DNA from: Kitasatospora sp. NBC_01246
Lineage (GTDB): Bacteria; Actinomycetota; Actinomycetes; Streptomycetales; Streptomycetaceae
DNA length: 64,000 nucleotides
Direction of reading: 5' to 3'
Assembly: GCF_036226505.1 (NCBI RefSeq)
Contig: NZ_CP108484.1
Coordinates: 1,860,001 to 1,924,000 of the forward strand
Made by a program: the position numbers and the translations under genes
Part shown: one piece after another, positions 61,029 through 64,000 of the stretch
How the letters are laid out: each line of letters starts with the position of its first letter
Position numbering within the stretch: position 1 is the stretch's first letter
Notes under the pieces: model-generated
What the model saw: the letters and a program-made list of their open reading frames with translations, nothing else
Databases searched by the model: none
Told to the model about the DNA's origin: nothing

Positions 61029-62051
61029 ATGGAGACAGCCCTACAAATCGCCGCGGTACGGGCCTTGCAGCAGGCAGGCCTGCTCGCGTATCGGGAGGAA
61101 TCGCTGAGGGCCGTCGGGCAGTACGCCCTTGAGTTGGCCGAGACCAGTGCAATGACGCTGGAGTCGATAGACGCATTGGTGGCGCACGACTGTGTCGGTG
61201 CGGCGGAGTTGGCGGTGGTGGAACAGGCGGCGGGCGGCCACACAATAGAGCTGCCCGTCACTGTACACAAGGCGCACATGGTTCTGGCCTCCATCAAATG
61301 GAACTGCTCGGGCCTATATTGCCCCGCGCCGACCGCACCGGACCAGTACCACGCTGACCGGATTACGTTGCTGTCAGGAGACGCGGAGAAGATCGCAACC
61401 CTGGCCGGCACCGGCCTTGAGCTCATCTCCCCCCGGGCCTTACACGACCTTGTCCGCCGCATCGAAGACGGCTATCGAACTCAGCCGACGAGCAGGCTCC
61501 GGGCCTTCGGCGCCGGGCGCGGGCTCCGGTTGCAGGGCGTTCTCTGGCGACTCCAGCTCACCATCGACAAGCGGCCGGGCTTCCTGGAACCGCTCGACAC
61601 CGCCTGCCTCGACACCGTGCAGGAGCTGGGCCTGCACGCGGAGCCAAGAGCCTGGTCGTCGACCGGGGCAGCGGCGCGCGCACGCCGCAACGAGGAGTTG
61701 CTGCACTCCATCGAGGAGATGTCGTTGATCGACCTCGCTGATTTCGTCCGGGCCTTCGAGGCTCGGTTCGACGTCGTATCGGCTGGCGCCCCGACCGTGG
61801 TCTCTGCTAGCGGCGAGAGCGCTCCCGCGATCGAGCAGCAAGACGAATTCGACGTCGTCCTACAAGACGCCGGCAACCAGAAGCTGCGGGTCATCCGAGA
61901 GGTACGCGCGCTGACCAACCTCGGGCTGAGCGAGGCCAAGGACCTCGTCGACAGCACTCCGCGACCGCTCCTGTCGAAAGTCAGCAGGGAGACCGCCGAG
62001 CGGGCCAAGTCCCAGCTCGAACGGGCTGGCGCCTCCGTCGAGGTCAGGTAA
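61029..62051 (+). CDS. Unknown domain fused to a complete ribosomal-stalk bL12-like protein
   Basis: A 340-residue protein. Residues ~1-215 match nothing I recognise: mixed alpha/beta, with the striking KWNCSGLYCPAPTAPDQYHA block. Residues 221-340 closely copy bL12 (L7/L12) from end to end: the dimerisation helices NEELLHSIEEMSLIDLADFV then RAFEARFDVV, an Ala/Ser/Gly hinge, and the C-terminal GTPase-factor-binding domain EFDVVLQDAGNQKLRVIREV, NLGLSEAKDLVDSTPRPLLS and KSQLERAGASVEVR. bL12 recruits EF-Tu, EF-G, IF2 and RF3 to the ribosome. A fused copy could join the stalk or trap the factors. The ATG at 61029 has a perfect GGAGG five bases before it; an earlier ATG at 60999 overlaps the upstream stop. 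Confidence 0.82.
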   Translation: METALQIAAVRALQQAGLLAYREESLRAVGQYALELAETSAMTLESIDALVAHDCVGAAELAVVEQAAGGHTIELPVTVHKAHMVLASIKWNCSGLYCPAPTAPDQYHADRITLLSGDAEKIATLAGTGLELISPRALHDLVRRIEDGYRTQPTSRLRAFGAGRGLRLQGVLWRLQLTIDKRPGFLEPLDTACLDTVQELGLHAEPRAWSSTGAAARARRNEELLHSIEEMSLIDLADFVRAFEARFDVVSAGAPTVVSASGESAPAIEQQDEFDVVLQDAGNQKLRVIREVRALTNLGLSEAKDLVDSTPRPLLSKVSRETAERAKSQLERAGASVEVR

Positions 62052-62248
62052 CGGTACCGTCGTCGACTGGTGGCGCAGCTCGACCGCCAGGTCGCGCTGG
62101 TCGGAGAGTAGGTAACGCGTGAAATTCCCCTGCTGCCTTAGCAGACTGGCGCGTTGACCGAGGTGGTGGAGTGGTGCGCGCAGGCTGTGGCGGCCACAGG
62201 TAGAGCCGTGACATCGGGCTTCCCTGGCGTACCCCGACCACCGCGGCC

Positions 62249-62371
62249 AGGGTCGCGACCGGCAGCAACAAGATCGACGGATGGGAGTTCTGGCGGCTGA
62301 CCATCGCCGGTGTGGAGCAGACCCTCGCTGATTTCCGCGCCAAGCACTTCCCACCCATCGCACCGGTCTGA
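62249..62371 (+). pseudogene. Unidentified C-terminal coding remnant
   Basis: Forty codons read RVATGSNKIDGWEFWRLTIA then GVEQTLADFRAKHFPPIAPV and stop at 62369-62371. The composition is clearly protein-like, but there is no start or upstream continuation, so this is the tail of a lost gene. I do not recognise the family. The rest of 62052-62577 has no coding signal. Confidence 0.4.
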
Positions 62372-62577
62372 GCGGCGGGCGTCGGCAGTGATGGCGATGA
62401 TGTGGCCCTCCTTGTTTGCTGCGTGATCCCTCGCAGGGACGGCGCATCTCGGCGGCGAATCCGGATGTGTGCAAGTCGAAGAGATCTATCCGCGCTGGGC
62501 GGGGCAGCCAGCGCTCCAGACGGCGTCCCGGCCAAGGGGTGTGCCCTACGCCGAGGCCATACGCCGCGCCTAACGCC

Positions 62578-64000
62578 TCAGACCAGTTGGCTCTCGATTT
62601 CGGCAACGAATCTCGTAGGCCCGGGAGCACGGTCCTCCGCCGGGTAGTACCTGTTGGCTGGCCGCTTGTATCGGTCGCCGGCGATAAGGATCGCCTCGTT
62701 CTTGGCACGGGTGATGGCGACGTAGAACTCGCGGCGCGCCTCTGCCACCTGTGAAGGTCCGGGCGGCCGACCTGGGAAGTAGGAGGGCACCAGTTCTTCA
62801 ACGAGACCGGGAAGGAGCACAATCGAGAATTCGCGGCCTTTGGCACTGTGGTAGGTGGTCAGAGCGATATGACCCGGCATTTGGCCGCCAGCAAGCTCAG
62901 CCATGGTGATCGGCGAGGATTCCAAGTCCTGCAGCCTCTCAGCGGTGTCATGATCGCGCGGGTCCCGGCTGGCCTTGGCCAACGTTCCAAGGTCCATGCC
63001 CGGTCGAAGCGCCTCCAGGAAAGCCCGCGCGTCGTCTACCGGTGCGGGCCGCTGCTGCGCGTCCAAAAGTTCCGCGAGCTGCCGTGCGAGCGCGCGACGT
63101 GTGTCGTCGGGATGGGCGATGCCTGCCACTTGGAGCTGTCGCTTCCAGATGGAGGCAAGGTCTCGCAGAGGCAGAGCAGGGACCCTTCCCGTGCTTCGGG
63201 GGTTGCCTGCGCTCACGGGGCCGGCCAAAGCCCTTGCGGCGCACCTGGCCACAAGATCGGCGAGCGGGCCCTCCGGGCGGCGGCGATGCTTCTCCCGGTC
63301 GTACGGCACTCCTGCGGCGTCCAGCTGTTGGGAAAGCGCATCAAGTACTGCTCCTTGCGCCCGGTACAGGATCGCGATGCTCTCCGGGGTGACTCCTGGC
63401 TCGCGGAGCCGGGCGCCGACGATCTCGACGGCGAGTGCCGCATGTTCGTCGAGGCCGCCGCCAACGTGCCTGACTGTGACCGTGCCTGCGTCCGTCCGTG
63501 TCGGGTTCGCCTTGTATCCGCGGTCTCGACCGAGAACGGCGCGCCCGGCAGCGACGAGGCTGCTTCCGCTGCGGTAGTTCAAGGTGAGCTGGATCGGGTG
63601 GAATCCTCGTTCGTACAGCCGCCGCAGGTACCGGACGTGAGCACCCTGGTATGCAAACAGGATCTGGTCGGGGTCGCCGACGGCTGTGACCGTGGCACCG
63701 GCATCGAGTAGGACCTCGACGAGCGCATGAAGGACGGGGCCGAGGTCCTGGTACTCGTCGACCACGATGTGCGGATAGCGGGCGACGAGTTGCTCTCTGG
63801 CAGTCCTGCTGCGGCGTAGTAGTGCGACGGCGCGGCCTGTCATCGCTTCGAAGTCAATGAGGTCGTTCTCTCGCAGGAGTTCTTCGTACCGGTTGACGGT
63901 GCGCTTGTAGGTCAGGTCATAGCTCGTGGTGGACTCCCCCGCGTAGAGATCTCTACGGAGGCGGTTGAGAGTGGTTCTGTCCCGCGAGGTCGGAGTGCCC
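62578..64000 (-). CDS. UvrD/PcrA-like superfamily 1 DNA helicase (5' end beyond window)
   Basis: At least 474 residues of an SF1A helicase. Visible motifs are the 1B-region YEELLRENDLIDFEAMTGRA; motif II ARYPHIVVDEYQDLGPV (VDEYQDL, the DExx box); motif III VTAVGDPDQILFAYQGA; motif IV LTLNYRSGSSLV; motif V IALTTYHSAKGREFSIVLLP; and motif VI EARREFYVAITRAKNEAILI. The Walker A part (motif I) lies past the window end. It unwinds DNA 3' to 5' with ATP. Beside an integrase and a STAND-like NTPase it could belong to a defence or mobile-element function (as GajB-like helicases do), but a lone repair helicase is equally compatible. It is convergent with the bL12-fusion operon. Confidence 0.9.
   Translation of the reverse strand, partial: GTPTSRDRTTLNRLRRDLYAGESTTSYDLTYKRTVNRYEELLRENDLIDFEAMTGRAVALLRRSRTAREQLVARYPHIVVDEYQDLGPVLHALVEVLLDAGATVTAVGDPDQILFAYQGAHVRYLRRLYERGFHPIQLTLNYRSGSSLVAAGRAVLGRDRGYKANPTRTDAGTVTVRHVGGGLDEHAALAVEIVGARLREPGVTPESIAILYRAQGAVLDALSQQLDAAGVPYDREKHRRRPEGPLADLVARCAARALAGPVSAGNPRSTGRVPALPLRDLASIWKRQLQVAGIAHPDDTRRALARQLAELLDAQQRPAPVDDARAFLEALRPGMDLGTLAKASRDPRDHDTAERLQDLESSPITMAELAGGQMPGHIALTTYHSAKGREFSIVLLPGLVEELVPSYFPGRPPGPSQVAEARREFYVAITRAKNEAILIAGDRYKRPANRYYPAEDRAPGPTRFVAEIESQLV

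Overview
The window is very GC-rich actinomycete DNA, best read as a Streptomyces or Kitasatospora chromosome. The reasons are the strong third-position GC bias, an SsgA-like sporulation protein, tandem-HTH Lrp regulators, a DUF5997 gene beside an HTH-less LysR-type protein, an indigoidine synthetase and a second NRPS locus. No tRNA, rRNA or CRISPR array was seen.

1-15.6 kb is mostly chromosomal housekeeping and small transcription units: the 5' part of paaK with a TetR-type operator; a LysR gene divergent from a DJ-1/PfpI gene; a frameshifted TetR gene; a Mut7-C RNase-like gene; a copper module (copZ, copA) with three CsoR-type palindromes; a VOC protein; the HTH-less LysR protein and DUF5997; an SsgA-like gene coupled to a 70-codon gene; an Lrp-amino-acid permease-amidohydrolase series; and a diaminopimelate decarboxylase homologue beside a 78-codon gene. 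16-20.3 kb holds an ABC ATPase/FtsX-type permease pair and a GNAT gene. 20.4-28 kb holds an SRAP (YedK/HMCES) gene, a complete single-module indigoidine synthetase (indC/bpsA type), a secreted PNGase A-like protein and another GNAT.

28-39 kb: metE lies under a cobalamin riboswitch, with cobF divergent from it. Then come a MarR-like gene, a BlaI/M56 pair, a flavoprotein, a secreted GH18 chitinase, a probable 45-codon small gene, and an AraC/PhyH-dioxygenase pair. Several short gene remnants (SDR, CopD, CaiB-like, DUF4097-like) lie between them.

39.2-53.3 kb is an NRPS cluster read on the minus strand towards a strong terminator at 39203-39240: MFS exporter, free-standing C domain, C-A-T, acyl-CoA dehydrogenase, two A-T didomain enzymes, and a terminal C-(degenerate A)-T-reductase. 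The layout implies loading in trans, desaturation of a carrier-bound substrate and reductive chain release. I cannot name the product. A PP2C phosphatase follows.

55.4-64 kb looks like an integrated island. A pirin-like gene is cut off where a tyrosine integrase begins; an AlpA-type excisionase follows. The cargo is a frameshifted SMI1/KNR4 gene, a STAND-like NTPase, a divergent two-gene operon encoding a multipass membrane protein and an unusual protein in which an unrecognised ~220-residue domain is fused to an apparently complete ribosomal-stalk bL12 protein, and a UvrD-like helicase that runs off the window. The divergent NTPase / membrane protein / bL12-fusion set is the best candidate for an undescribed system, possibly defence that senses translation. 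That role is inference from domains and context only.
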